Source of the DNA: an uncultured Clostridia bacterium
Lineage (GTDB): Bacteria > Bacillota > Clostridia > Lachnospirales > CAMZNU01
Length of the DNA: 64,000 nt
NCBI GenBank assembly: GCA_947313885.1
Contig: CAMZNU010000012.1
Span: 1-64,000 of the forward strand
Direction: 5' to 3'
Part shown: positions 47,539 to 55,537 of the stretch, piece by piece
Numbering within the stretch: the stretch's first letter is position 1
Layout: each line of letters begins with the position of its first letter
Made by a program: the position numbers and the translations under genes
The notes under the pieces: generated by a model
Databases searched by the model: none
What the model was told of the DNA's origin: nothing
Seen by the model: only the letters and a program-made list of their open reading frames with translations

Positions 47539-48219
47539 ATGCAATATGAGAATATTATAGAAGGCAATTTTATAAGTAGACCAAATAGATTTATTGCTGA
47601 GGTTGAAGTTAATAGCAAAATGGAGACATGCCACGTTAAAAATACAGGTAGATGTAAAGAGTTATTAATAAAAGGGTGCAAAGTTTTTATAAATGAAGTA
47701 AAAAATAAAAATAGAAAAACAAAATATGACTTAGTAAATGTATATAAAGGGAACATGCTTATTAATTTAGACAGTCAAATGCCAAATAAAGTTTTTGAAC
47801 AATATTTAAAGGAAGGTAAATTTTTAAAAGATATAACGTATATTAAGAGAGAAAGTACTTATAAAAATTCTAGATTTGATTTTTACGTAGAAACTTTAGA
47901 ACGTAAAATATACATAGAAATTAAAGGTGTTACACTAGAAGATAATGGAGTTGCACTTTTTCCAGATGCGCCAACGACACGAGGAGTTAAACATATTCGA
48001 GAATTAATTGATGCTAAAGAAAATGGGTTTGAAGCTTATATAGTTTTTATTATACAGTTTAAGGGAGCTAAATATTTCACGCCGAATAAAAAGAGAGATG
48101 AAGACTTATATTCGGCATTACTAGATGCTAAAGAAATTGGTGTAAATATAGTTGCACTAGATTGTATAGTAACAAAAAATGAAATAATGTGTGATGAATA
48201 TGTAGAGGTGAGGATATAA
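47539..48219 (+). CDS. sfsA: SfsA family DNA-binding/nuclease-like protein
   Basis: A 226-aa SfsA homologue. Family marks are RFIAEVEVNSK, HVKNTGRCKELL, EIKGVTLEDNG with FPDAPTTRGVKH, and FIIQFKGAKYFTPN. E. coli SfsA was named for stimulating sugar fermentation genes and contains a PD-(D/E)xK-like nuclease region; its cellular role is unclear. The stop TAA shares its last A with the start of the RimK-like gene (48219). Confidence 0.9.
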   Translation: MQYENIIEGNFISRPNRFIAEVEVNSKMETCHVKNTGRCKELLIKGCKVFINEVKNKNRKTKYDLVNVYKGNMLINLDSQMPNKVFEQYLKEGKFLKDITYIKRESTYKNSRFDFYVETLERKIYIEIKGVTLEDNGVALFPDAPTTRGVKHIRELIDAKENGFEAYIVFIIQFKGAKYFTPNKKRDEDLYSALLDAKEIGVNIVALDCIVTKNEIMCDEYVEVRI

Positions 48220-49058
48220 TGAAAAAAAATGGGGTTATTATATATGAAAAGTATGATGATGACAATGCATATGACTGGATGAAAAAATCTGCTTTTAAAT
48301 TTAATATAAAGTTAGAAGTTGTATTTTTAGATGAATTAACCATAAGATATGAAAATACTATTACGTTTTATAATAAAGATAAAAAATTAAGTAATATAGA
48401 CTTTGTAATAATGCGTTGCTATGAAAAAAATGTTAGCAAAGCATTTGAAAGTATAGATATAAAAGTAATAAATAGTACAAAAGCCATGTTTGCTAGTAAA
48501 AATAAAATAGAAACAGGAAGAATATTAAAGAGTAACAACATACCGATGCCAAACTTTATATATGGAGCGTATACATATGAGGAAGTAAATAATTTTTTTA
48601 AAGATGAGCCTTTTGTTTTAAAAGGAGTAGAAAGTTCAGCAGGAGAAGAAGTATTTTTAATTAATAGTAAGACTAAGTTTGAAGAAAGTGTAAAAAAAAC
48701 AAAACATTATTATATATGTCAAAAATACATAAAAAGTAGTTACGGGCGTGACATCCGCATATATGTTATAGGTGATAAAGCTATATGTGCTATTGAGAGA
48801 TATAATGAAAAAGATTTCCGTTCTAATTTATCATTAGGTGGCAATGTAAAACTTAAGGAATTAAACGAAGAAATAAAATCTTTAGCATTAAGAAGCTCTA
48901 AAGCGTTAGGACTTGAATTTTCGGGTGTTGATTTATTATATACAACAGATGGTTATACAGTATGTGAAGTAAATGGAAATGCAGGGTTTAGGTCTTTAAA
49001 AAATTCTAAAATAGACATAGTTGAAGAATTTTTTAAGTATATAAATAAAGTGGTGTAG
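48219..49058 (+). CDS. RimK-like ATP-grasp ligase
   Basis: A 279-aa ATP-grasp enzyme. The N-terminal pre-ATP-grasp part is followed by the ATP-binding core (NKIETGRILKSNNIPMPNF, PFVLKGVESSAGEEV, YICQKYIKSSYGRDIRIYVIG) and the metal-binding end VCEVNGNAGF. The family adds amino acids, often Glu, to protein or peptide carboxylates (RimK, LysX, CofF, MptN). The substrate cannot be told from the sequence; Gly-rich GNAGF replaces the more usual NxNPG-like pattern. Its ATG overlaps the sfsA stop, and cinA starts 9 nt later. Confidence 0.8.
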   Translation: MKKNGVIIYEKYDDDNAYDWMKKSAFKFNIKLEVVFLDELTIRYENTITFYNKDKKLSNIDFVIMRCYEKNVSKAFESIDIKVINSTKAMFASKNKIETGRILKSNNIPMPNFIYGAYTYEEVNNFFKDEPFVLKGVESSAGEEVFLINSKTKFEESVKKTKHYYICQKYIKSSYGRDIRIYVIGDKAICAIERYNEKDFRSNLSLGGNVKLKELNEEIKSLALRSSKALGLEFSGVDLLYTTDGYTVCEVNGNAGFRSLKNSKIDIVEEFFKYINKVV

Positions 49059-49067
49059 GAGGAATAT

Positions 49068-50276
49068 ATGATATGTGAAGTATTGTCCGTAGGGACAGAA
49101 ATATTATTAGGTTCTATAGTAAATACGAATAGCCAAGTAATAAGCGAAAGTTTAAGCAGTATAGGAGTTACAGTCTATAAGCATAGTACGATAGGTGATA
49201 ATCCGACTAGATTAAAAGAGGCAATTATTGACAGCTTAGAAAAAAGTAATATAATCATAATGACAGGAGGATTAGGACCTACCGATGATGACTTAACTAA
49301 AGAAATAGTATGTCAAGTATTAGGAGTTGAATTAGAGCTTGATGAAATGTCACTAGACCAGATTAAAAAAATATTTGACAAAAATGGATACACTATGTCA
49401 GCTAATAATTTAAAACAAGCATATTTCCCGAAAAATAGTATAATAATAAAAAATAATAATGGAACAGCTAATGGTATGATTTTAAATATTAATGATAACA
49501 TTATAATATTACTGCCAGGACCACCAAATGAATGCGTACCGATGCTTAAGCATACAGTTATTCCGTATCTTAAGAAATTAAGTAAGTACAAATTTAATTC
49601 AACGTATTTAAATTTTATAGGTATAGGGGAAAGTGAACTAGAAGCTAAGTTAAGTCATTTAATTAAAAATCAAAGCAATCCTACAATAGCACCATATGCA
49701 AATGTAGGTACTGTAACACTCCGAATAACGGAAAAAACAAAACTAGGAGATGATGATTATAGTAAAGCTGAAGAAGTAATAAAAGAGGTTGAAAATATAG
49801 TAGGTGAATTTTTATATAGTAAGCAAAATGAATCAATTGAAGAATATATAGTAAAGAAAATGATAGAAAAAGGTGAAACAATAAGTATAGCAGAGTCGTG
49901 TACGGGTGGAATGTTGAGTTCTAGTTTAGTAGATGTAAAGGGTGCATCAAAAGTTTTTGCAGAAGGAATTATTGCTTATGATAATGAATCTAAAATAAAC
50001 AGATTAGGAGTAAAAAGAGCTACTATTGAAAAGTATGGCGCTGTAAGTGAACAAACAGCTAGAGAAATGGCTATTGGAATACGAGGAGACAGTAGTATTG
50101 GCATAGCTATAACAGGTGTGTCAGAAGGCGGCGAAAAAGAAGGAGTTACTTTTATAGGGGTTAGTTATAAAAATAAAGTTAATATATTTAGGTATGCATT
50201 TACAAGTGAAAGAAATATAAATAGAATGAAAAGTGTAAAGAAAGCTTTGGAAATATTAAAAATGATATTAAATTAA
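49068..50276 (+). CDS. cinA: CinA family competence/damage-inducible protein
   Basis: A 402-aa two-domain protein. The N-terminal MoCF/MoaB-like domain (about 1-170) has VGTEILLGSIVNTNSQ and TGGLGPTDDDLT. The C-terminal CinA domain (about 250-402) has IAESCTGGMLSSSL and AITGVSEGG, the nicotinamide mononucleotide deamidase site. It probably works in pyridine nucleotide salvage. Its link with competence (with recA in streptococci) is known from other species; here comEA and comEC are about 15 to 20 kb upstream and recA is not in the window. Confidence 0.9.
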   Translation: MICEVLSVGTEILLGSIVNTNSQVISESLSSIGVTVYKHSTIGDNPTRLKEAIIDSLEKSNIIIMTGGLGPTDDDLTKEIVCQVLGVELELDEMSLDQIKKIFDKNGYTMSANNLKQAYFPKNSIIIKNNNGTANGMILNINDNIIILLPGPPNECVPMLKHTVIPYLKKLSKYKFNSTYLNFIGIGESELEAKLSHLIKNQSNPTIAPYANVGTVTLRITEKTKLGDDDYSKAEEVIKEVENIVGEFLYSKQNESIEEYIVKKMIEKGETISIAESCTGGMLSSSLVDVKGASKVFAEGIIAYDNESKINRLGVKRATIEKYGAVSEQTAREMAIGIRGDSSIGIAITGVSEGGEKEGVTFIGVSYKNKVNIFRYAFTSERNINRMKSVKKALEILKMILN

Positions 50277-50288
50277 ACGGAGGATAAT

Positions 50289-51314
50289 ATGAAATTCGAG
50301 GATTTTACAAGCCCAGAAGACGTTACGATCGGGAAAATGAGTGTAGAAGATGTAAAGAGAATAATAAAAAAAGTATTCAAATCATCAAAATTTTTACTAG
50401 CTATATTATTAATATTAGGTATTATGGGGCAATCTATATATACAATAAACGAACAAGAAGAAGGTGTAGTTTTTAGATTTGGTAAATATATAAATACTAC
50501 AAATGCCGGAATGCATTTTAAAATCCCTTTAATTGATGACGTAGTGAAAGTTAAAACAACGATACAGTCATTTACATTCGGGTATGATGAATTAACAGAC
50601 GTTGACAACATAGTATCAGAACTTGAAAATGAGGAAGCAGAAATGATAACAAAAGATTTTAATTTTGTTAAAACAGATTTTTTTATTGAATATAAGGTGC
50701 AAAATGGGTTTGATTTTTTAATGAAAACAGATGGTGCATTAGAAATAGTGAAAAATATGGTATCGTCAAGTATACGTTCTGTTGTAAATACATATACGGT
50801 CGACGAGGTGTTAACTTCTGCCAAGGAAGAAATACAAAGTAAGGTTAAAGAAAATGTAAATGATAAATTAATGGATAAGCAAATAGGGTTAATACTAACC
50901 CAAGTGACATTACAGGATTCCGAACCATCAACAAATGAAATTAAATTAGCTTTTGATTCTGTTGAAAATGCTAGACAAGAAAAAAATACAATGTTAAATG
51001 AGGCACAAAGATATAGAAATGAAGTAATCCCAAAAGCACAAAGTGATGCTGATAAAATTGTACAGGATGCCGAGGGGGAGAAGCAAGGCTTAATAAGTGA
51101 AGCCGAAGGTCAAAGAATCAGATTTTTAAATTTATACAATGAATTTGTGAAAAATAAAGAAGTTACAAAAAGCCGACTATATTTAGAAACTATGGAAGCG
51201 GTATTAAAAGATGTTAAAAAAGTTATAGATTTTGACGGTAGTACAAAAGTTTTAAATATAGGCGAGACTAACAAATCTATAGTGCCAATAGGAGGTTCTG
51301 AAAATGAAAAATAA
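50289..51314 (+). CDS. hflK: SPFH/Band 7 protein HflK
   Basis: A 341-aa membrane-anchored SPFH protein. One transmembrane helix (about 36-55) is followed by the SPFH domain with EEGVVFRFGKYI, and a helical region rich in Ala/Glu/Gln (DADKIVQDAEGEKQGLISEA). HflK and HflC form a large cage that surrounds the FtsH protease in E. coli and affects its proteolysis. hflC starts before its stop (11-nt overlap). No FtsH gene is in the window. Confidence 0.88.
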   Translation: MKFEDFTSPEDVTIGKMSVEDVKRIIKKVFKSSKFLLAILLILGIMGQSIYTINEQEEGVVFRFGKYINTTNAGMHFKIPLIDDVVKVKTTIQSFTFGYDELTDVDNIVSELENEEAEMITKDFNFVKTDFFIEYKVQNGFDFLMKTDGALEIVKNMVSSSIRSVVNTYTVDEVLTSAKEEIQSKVKENVNDKLMDKQIGLILTQVTLQDSEPSTNEIKLAFDSVENARQEKNTMLNEAQRYRNEVIPKAQSDADKIVQDAEGEKQGLISEAEGQRIRFLNLYNEFVKNKEVTKSRLYLETMEAVLKDVKKVIDFDGSTKVLNIGETNKSIVPIGGSENEK

Positions 51315-52161
51315 TATATTGATATTGTTAGTAATAATGGCGTTCGGTATTGCTAATGGGTTATTAATAGTAGAAGAAAATGAATATGCTATTATTAAGC
51401 GTTTTGGTGAGGTTATAAGAGTTGAAGAAGGAGCTGGAATTAAAATAAAGGCGCCAATTATGGACAATGTAGACAAAATACCAAAAAAAGAAATGCTATA
51501 TGATATAGTTCCATCAACAGTATATACATTAGATAAGAAGTCTATGGTAGTAGATAGCTATATAACATGGGAAATAGTGAATCCACTACTTTATTACCAG
51601 ACACTTTTCACTATAGGTAATGCAGAACAAAAATTGTCAAATAATACTTTTAATGCTATAAAAAGTACAATAAGTTCTAAAAATCAAAATGAAGTAATAG
51701 CATTAAGAGGTGGAGAACTATCTTCACTTATAAAAGATAAAATACAAAAACAAGCTAATACATATGGTATAAACATAGTCGAAGTTGATATAAAGAGACT
51801 TGATTTGCCAGATACAAATAAAGTAGCAGTATACAATAGGATGATATCAGAAAGAGAAGCTATGAAAATGCAACTATTAGGCGAGGGTAGGCTAGAAGCT
51901 AGTAAAATAAAAAATGAAACAAATAGAGAAGCAATAGAAATAAAAGCAAAAGCAAAAGCCGACGGAGAAAGAATAACATCAGAAGGAGAGGCACAATACA
52001 TGAAAATATTAGCATCTGCTTTTGAAACAGAAGATAAGAAAAAGTTTTATGAGTTTATAAGAACGTTAGATGCATTAAAAGAAACAATAGGTAGTGATGA
52101 TATATTGGTAGTTGACGAGAGTAGTAAAATATTTAAATTACTAAATGGATATGATAATTAA
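51304..52161 (+). CDS. hflC: SPFH/Band 7 protein HflC
   Basis: The 285-aa partner of HflK. A transmembrane helix (about 4-20) precedes the SPFH domain (EENEYAIIKRFGEV), and the KMQLLGEGRLEASKI and AKADGERITSEGEAQYM helices are typical of HflC. It starts at ATG 51304 after AGGAGG, inside the end of hflK. Its stop codon lies in the left arm of the 25-bp terminator. Confidence 0.88.
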   Translation: MKNNILILLVIMAFGIANGLLIVEENEYAIIKRFGEVIRVEEGAGIKIKAPIMDNVDKIPKKEMLYDIVPSTVYTLDKKSMVVDSYITWEIVNPLLYYQTLFTIGNAEQKLSNNTFNAIKSTISSKNQNEVIALRGGELSSLIKDKIQKQANTYGINIVEVDIKRLDLPDTNKVAVYNRMISEREAMKMQLLGEGRLEASKIKNETNREAIEIKAKAKADGERITSEGEAQYMKILASAFETEDKKKFYEFIRTLDALKETIGSDDILVVDESSKIFKLLNGYDN

Positions 52162-52214
52162 GAAATAAAAAATAGATACTAACCTGATGGGTTAGTATCT
52201 ATTTTTTATTTCTT
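52160..52214 (+). terminator. 25-bp perfect inverted repeat terminator after hflC
   Basis: The left arm 52160-52184 (ends in GATACTAACC) is the exact reverse complement of 52190-52214 (starts GGTTAGTATC), with a 5-nt loop. The arms hold A6 and T6 tracts, so termination could work on both strands. The hflC stop codon overlaps the left arm by two bases. Confidence 0.88.
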
Positions 52215-52367
52215 AAGCTTAATTAATTACACAAAAGGCTATAAAATTTAAGATATTAAATATTTTATTTCTCTTTATTAAATATTTATTGTTTATAGGT
52301 TATAAATATTTAATAACATATGTCCATTTTACGAATATAATAAAATATATATACAATGGAGGTTGCT

Positions 52368-52796
52368 ATGGAAGAAGAAATATATAAATTAATAATGACT
52401 TTAATTTTAACCTTATTTTCAATCGTATTATCTTATACAATAAAGCATTTAGATGATGCATTAAAAAAATCTAAAGTTAAAACTATGAAATTTAAAAATG
52501 ATGAACAAAGAGAATTGTACATTCACGCAATGGAAGATATAGATACTATAGCCAAAACAACAGTTTATGCTATAGAACAAGTTATCGGTAAAAAATTAAA
52601 AGATGATATTAATAGTGGTTATGCTAACTATGATGAATTAAAAGATTTATCTACATTTGCCGTTGATAAAATTTCCAAAACAGTTAGTAAAAGAAATATG
52701 TTAGTACTAGAGAGTCATTTAGGGGATGTAGACGAATATATTAAAGATTTAGTTGAACACAATGTAGTAAAATTAAAAAGAGATTTGTATAAATAA
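52368..52796 (+). CDS. LLH-family holin-like small membrane protein
   Basis: A 142-aa protein with one N-terminal transmembrane helix (about 7-25), then a charged, helical cytoplasmic or external domain. The layout, with a central IDTIAKTTVYAIEQVIGKKL stretch and late LVLESHLGDVDEYIKDLVE, resembles phage holins of the LL-H type. No endolysin, portal, tail or integrase gene is near, and it is bounded by terminators on both sides, so it is a single-gene unit. The frame begins at 52356, but ATG 52368 follows TGGAGG. Function as a holin is inference. Confidence 0.6.
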   Translation: MEEEIYKLIMTLILTLFSIVLSYTIKHLDDALKKSKVKTMKFKNDEQRELYIHAMEDIDTIAKTTVYAIEQVIGKKLKDDINSGYANYDELKDLSTFAVDKISKTVSKRNMLVLESHLGDVDEYIKDLVEHNVVKLKRDLYK

Positions 52797-52825
52797 AATA
52801 TGACTTGAAATTTTATTTATATTTA

Positions 52826-52871
52826 AAAAGCCGTGTAAGTATCATTTTTCAAATGATAGTTACACGGCTTT
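52826..52871. terminator. bidirectional terminator between convergent genes
   Basis: AAAAGCCGTGTAA..TATCATTT and AAATGATA..TTACACGGCTTT form a stem of about 20 bp with GC-rich base. It lies between the holin-like gene and the minus-strand exchanger gene. The T run is stronger on the minus strand (five T). Confidence 0.8.
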
Positions 52872-52887
52872 AATATTGATATCTATT

Positions 52888-53838
52888 TTATATTAAGTAT
52901 AAAACGTACAATAATATAATTGATATAGGTGCTATAAATTGCATTTTTTTATTACTAGCTTTAGTTGTCCTCAAAACGACGTATAAAACTATAGATGCAA
53001 TAAACCCTAGTAAAATTAATTTTGATGTATCATAACTAGATGAAATTAATATATTATCTCTCTTAGAAATATCGACTATTGCAAGGACTAAAAAATTAAA
53101 TAAGTTAGAACCTATAATAGATGCAACTGCAATGTTAAATAATTGTTTTTTCATAAGTGATATTGTTGCAACTACTTCTGGTAGAGATGTACTAGCACCT
53201 ATAAGTAATGCCCCAGCAAATGATGCATTAATATTTGTTTTTAACATAATAGTCTCTGCTGTACTTGATAAAAATGCACTAGAAATTATTACGAAAATTG
53301 CTAGAAAAATAGCGACCACAATTTTTTTTATAATTTCGGATCTAGAGGCTATTGTAATAGAATTTGATAGGGTGTCACCAGAATTAACAGAAACTATAGA
53401 GTATATATATAGTCCTGATATAAATAAAAATAAATAACTAACTCCAAATATACTATTAGAATAATCAAGATAAACTGTTAAATATAATAACAAACCTATA
53501 ATCGTGTAATTTACAATTAAAAAAAAGGTTAATTTATTTGTATTATTTTCTATTTTAGAGAGAGGTGCTAATCTGTAAACTATTAAAAACCCAACACTAA
53601 GCGTTACAAAATTGAACATATTACTACCTAATATACCAGCAAGAGCTAATTCTGGTTGCCCGATATATAGAGATGTTAGACTAGTAACAAGCTCTGGTAG
53701 TGATGTTGCAAAAGCTAATAATATACCTATCATTACACCTTTTAATTTTGTATTTAATTCAAACCATTCGGTTAAATCAGAAAGTTTAATAGATGTGTAA
53801 ATAACAATGAGTGAAATAATTAAAAATTTAATATACAT
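52888..53838 (-). CDS. calcium/sodium antiporter (CaCA family, YrbG type)
   Basis: A 316-aa exchanger with about ten helices. The two alpha repeats are clear: ATSLPELVTSL with GSNMFNF in the first half, and GASTSLPEVVATI with GSNLFNF in the second. This is the signature of K+-independent Na+/Ca2+ exchangers; the ion pair is not certain from sequence. The minus-strand start follows TAGGAGAC. It lies 44 nt downstream of the flippase gene on the same strand, so the two are probably co-transcribed. Confidence 0.88.
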   Translation of the reverse strand: MYIKFLIISLIVIYTSIKLSDLTEWFELNTKLKGVMIGILLAFATSLPELVTSLTSLYIGQPELALAGILGSNMFNFVTLSVGFLIVYRLAPLSKIENNTNKLTFFLIVNYTIIGLLLYLTVYLDYSNSIFGVSYLFLFISGLYIYSIVSVNSGDTLSNSITIASRSEIIKKIVVAIFLAIFVIISSAFLSSTAETIMLKTNINASFAGALLIGASTSLPEVVATISLMKKQLFNIAVASIIGSNLFNFLVLAIVDISKRDNILISSSYDTSKLILLGFIASIVLYVVLRTTKASNKKMQFIAPISIILLYVLYLI

Positions 53839-53882
53839 AAAAGTCTCCTAAGGTTTTTAATAATTATATCACACTTGTACGC

Positions 53883-55439
53883 TTAAGAAAATATATTTTT
53901 ACTTAGCCCTATAATAGGTCGCTTTATGTATGAAAAAACTTTTTTTATGTCCTCGATAGTAATAAAACCAGTTCCAATAGAAAAAAATATATAAATAAAA
54001 GAAAGCGTAGAAACTCCAATGAGGAGAGAAGGTATAGAGATCGATCCAAATAATGAAGTAGTTTTAATAAAATATGAAACAGTTAAAAAACTGCACATAG
54101 CGGACAAGAAAGGTTTAAATATTAAATTAAATATTGTTATGTTGTTTATCATATATTTTTTAATTTTATGATAGTTAGAATAACTTGTAAATATTAAGCT
54201 ACAACCAAATCCAACTAAAAAACCTGTTAGACCTATTTTAGGAACTAAAATGTAAATAGAAATTATAGTAACAATAGATCCTAAAACATTATGTATGAAT
54301 AGAGGAAAATGCTCTCCTAGACCGCTAAGGATTCCATTTAAAACCATTTGGAAATATAAAAAAGGTGCTAAAAATCCTAAATATAATAAATACATACTAA
54401 TATCATCTGTATATATTAAAAACGACAGATGCTTAGGGAACGTTATAAAAAATGCTAGAACCCAAAAACTGCTAAATGACGTAAATAATAATGTTTTATT
54501 AATATTATCATCAATGGTACGAGTTAAATTTTTGGCTTTAGCACTTGCTAGTGCAGGTACCAAAGAAATAGAAATAGCAACTAATAATGAAGAAGGAAAA
54601 TAAATAAGTGGCAATGCCATACCTGTTAATTGTCCTAATGTTGCTAATGCACGTTCCTTAGACAATCCATATTCTATTAACTTTAATGGAATCAACATAT
54701 TTTCATAAGTAACAAGAGCTGATGTTAGTACTTTATTTAGAGTTAGGGGTAGAGCCATAGCTACTATTATATTAAAGCTGTTTTTAAAACTTATAGATGA
54801 TACAGAGTTAAATGAATCTATTTTATTTTTATTAAATTCATATAGAACATAAAAAAAAGCAAAAATTTCTGAAAAGACGAGACCGAGTACGGCATATGTA
54901 ATAGTAAAAGAACCAAATCGCGTAACAAGAGTAATTATAATAAAAATTTTTATAAGCTGTTCAACAACTTGGCTAGTTGCTGGAATTGTTGACTTTTGTA
55001 ATCCATAAAAATATCCACGAACACAAGAACCCAATGCCATAAAAGGAAATGAAAATGTCAAAATTTTAATAGGAGTAATGACACGGATGTCGTTATAAAA
55101 CGAATTACCTAAAAAATCTGCGAACAAGAATAATAAAACAGAAATAGTTGTAGATAATATAAAGGACATTCCAAGACATATGTATAAAAATCGCTTCATT
55201 TCTCCATAGTTGCGTTTACTTAGAGATTCCGATGTTAGTTTTGAAATGGTAGTAGTAATGCCGGAACAACTAATACTCCAAGCTAATATGTATAAAGGAA
55301 TTATAAGTTGATATAACCCCATAGCTTCTGCACCTAATTCGTTTGCCATATACACCCTATAGATAAACCCGATAACTTTCGTTATTAGTCCTGCTGTTGT
55401 TAAAATAATAGTACTTTTTATTATTGAATCTGTTTTCAT
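53883..55439 (-). CDS. SpoVB/MurJ-like lipid flippase (MOP superfamily)
   Basis: A 518-aa membrane protein with 13 to 14 helices. The N-terminus (IIKSTIILTTAGLITKVIGF followed by IYRVYMANELGAEAMGLYQL) matches stage V sporulation protein B and its paralogues, which move lipid-linked wall or polysaccharide precursors. In spore formers SpoVB is needed for cortex peptidoglycan; related copies serve vegetative cells. With no other polysaccharide gene nearby, spoVB or a close paralogue is likely. It is divergent from uvrC across an AT-rich 98-nt spacer. Confidence 0.83.
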   Translation of the reverse strand: MKTDSIIKSTIILTTAGLITKVIGFIYRVYMANELGAEAMGLYQLIIPLYILAWSISCSGITTTISKLTSESLSKRNYGEMKRFLYICLGMSFILSTTISVLLFLFADFLGNSFYNDIRVITPIKILTFSFPFMALGSCVRGYFYGLQKSTIPATSQVVEQLIKIFIIITLVTRFGSFTITYAVLGLVFSEIFAFFYVLYEFNKNKIDSFNSVSSISFKNSFNIIVAMALPLTLNKVLTSALVTYENMLIPLKLIEYGLSKERALATLGQLTGMALPLIYFPSSLLVAISISLVPALASAKAKNLTRTIDDNINKTLLFTSFSSFWVLAFFITFPKHLSFLIYTDDISMYLLYLGFLAPFLYFQMVLNGILSGLGEHFPLFIHNVLGSIVTIISIYILVPKIGLTGFLVGFGCSLIFTSYSNYHKIKKYMINNITIFNLIFKPFLSAMCSFLTVSYFIKTTSLFGSISIPSLLIGVSTLSFIYIFFSIGTGFITIEDIKKVFSYIKRPIIGLSKNIFS

Positions 55440-55484
55440 AAATATCCCCTTAAAATATATTTTATTAATTAATAATATGAATAC

Positions 55485-55513
55485 TTGTATTAAAATATTC
55501 TGTAAAGTATTAT
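55485..55513 (+). promoter_or_regulatory. candidate uvrC promoter
   Basis: TTGTAT (55485-55490), a 17-bp spacer and TATTAT (55508-55513); an overlapping TATAAT lies at 55511-55516. It is in the divergent spacer with the SpoVB-like gene. Confidence 0.55.
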
Positions 55514-55537
55514 AATTTTATAAAGAAGGTGATAAAT

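Noticed and set aside
50273-50824. 183-residue open frame on the minus strand
   Set aside because: It is antisense to hflK, a clear family member with good start and coupling to hflC.
52215-52367. palindromic TAAATATTTA-like strings before the holin-like gene
   Set aside because: Such strings are expected by chance in this AT-rich spacer and no defined operator pattern emerges.
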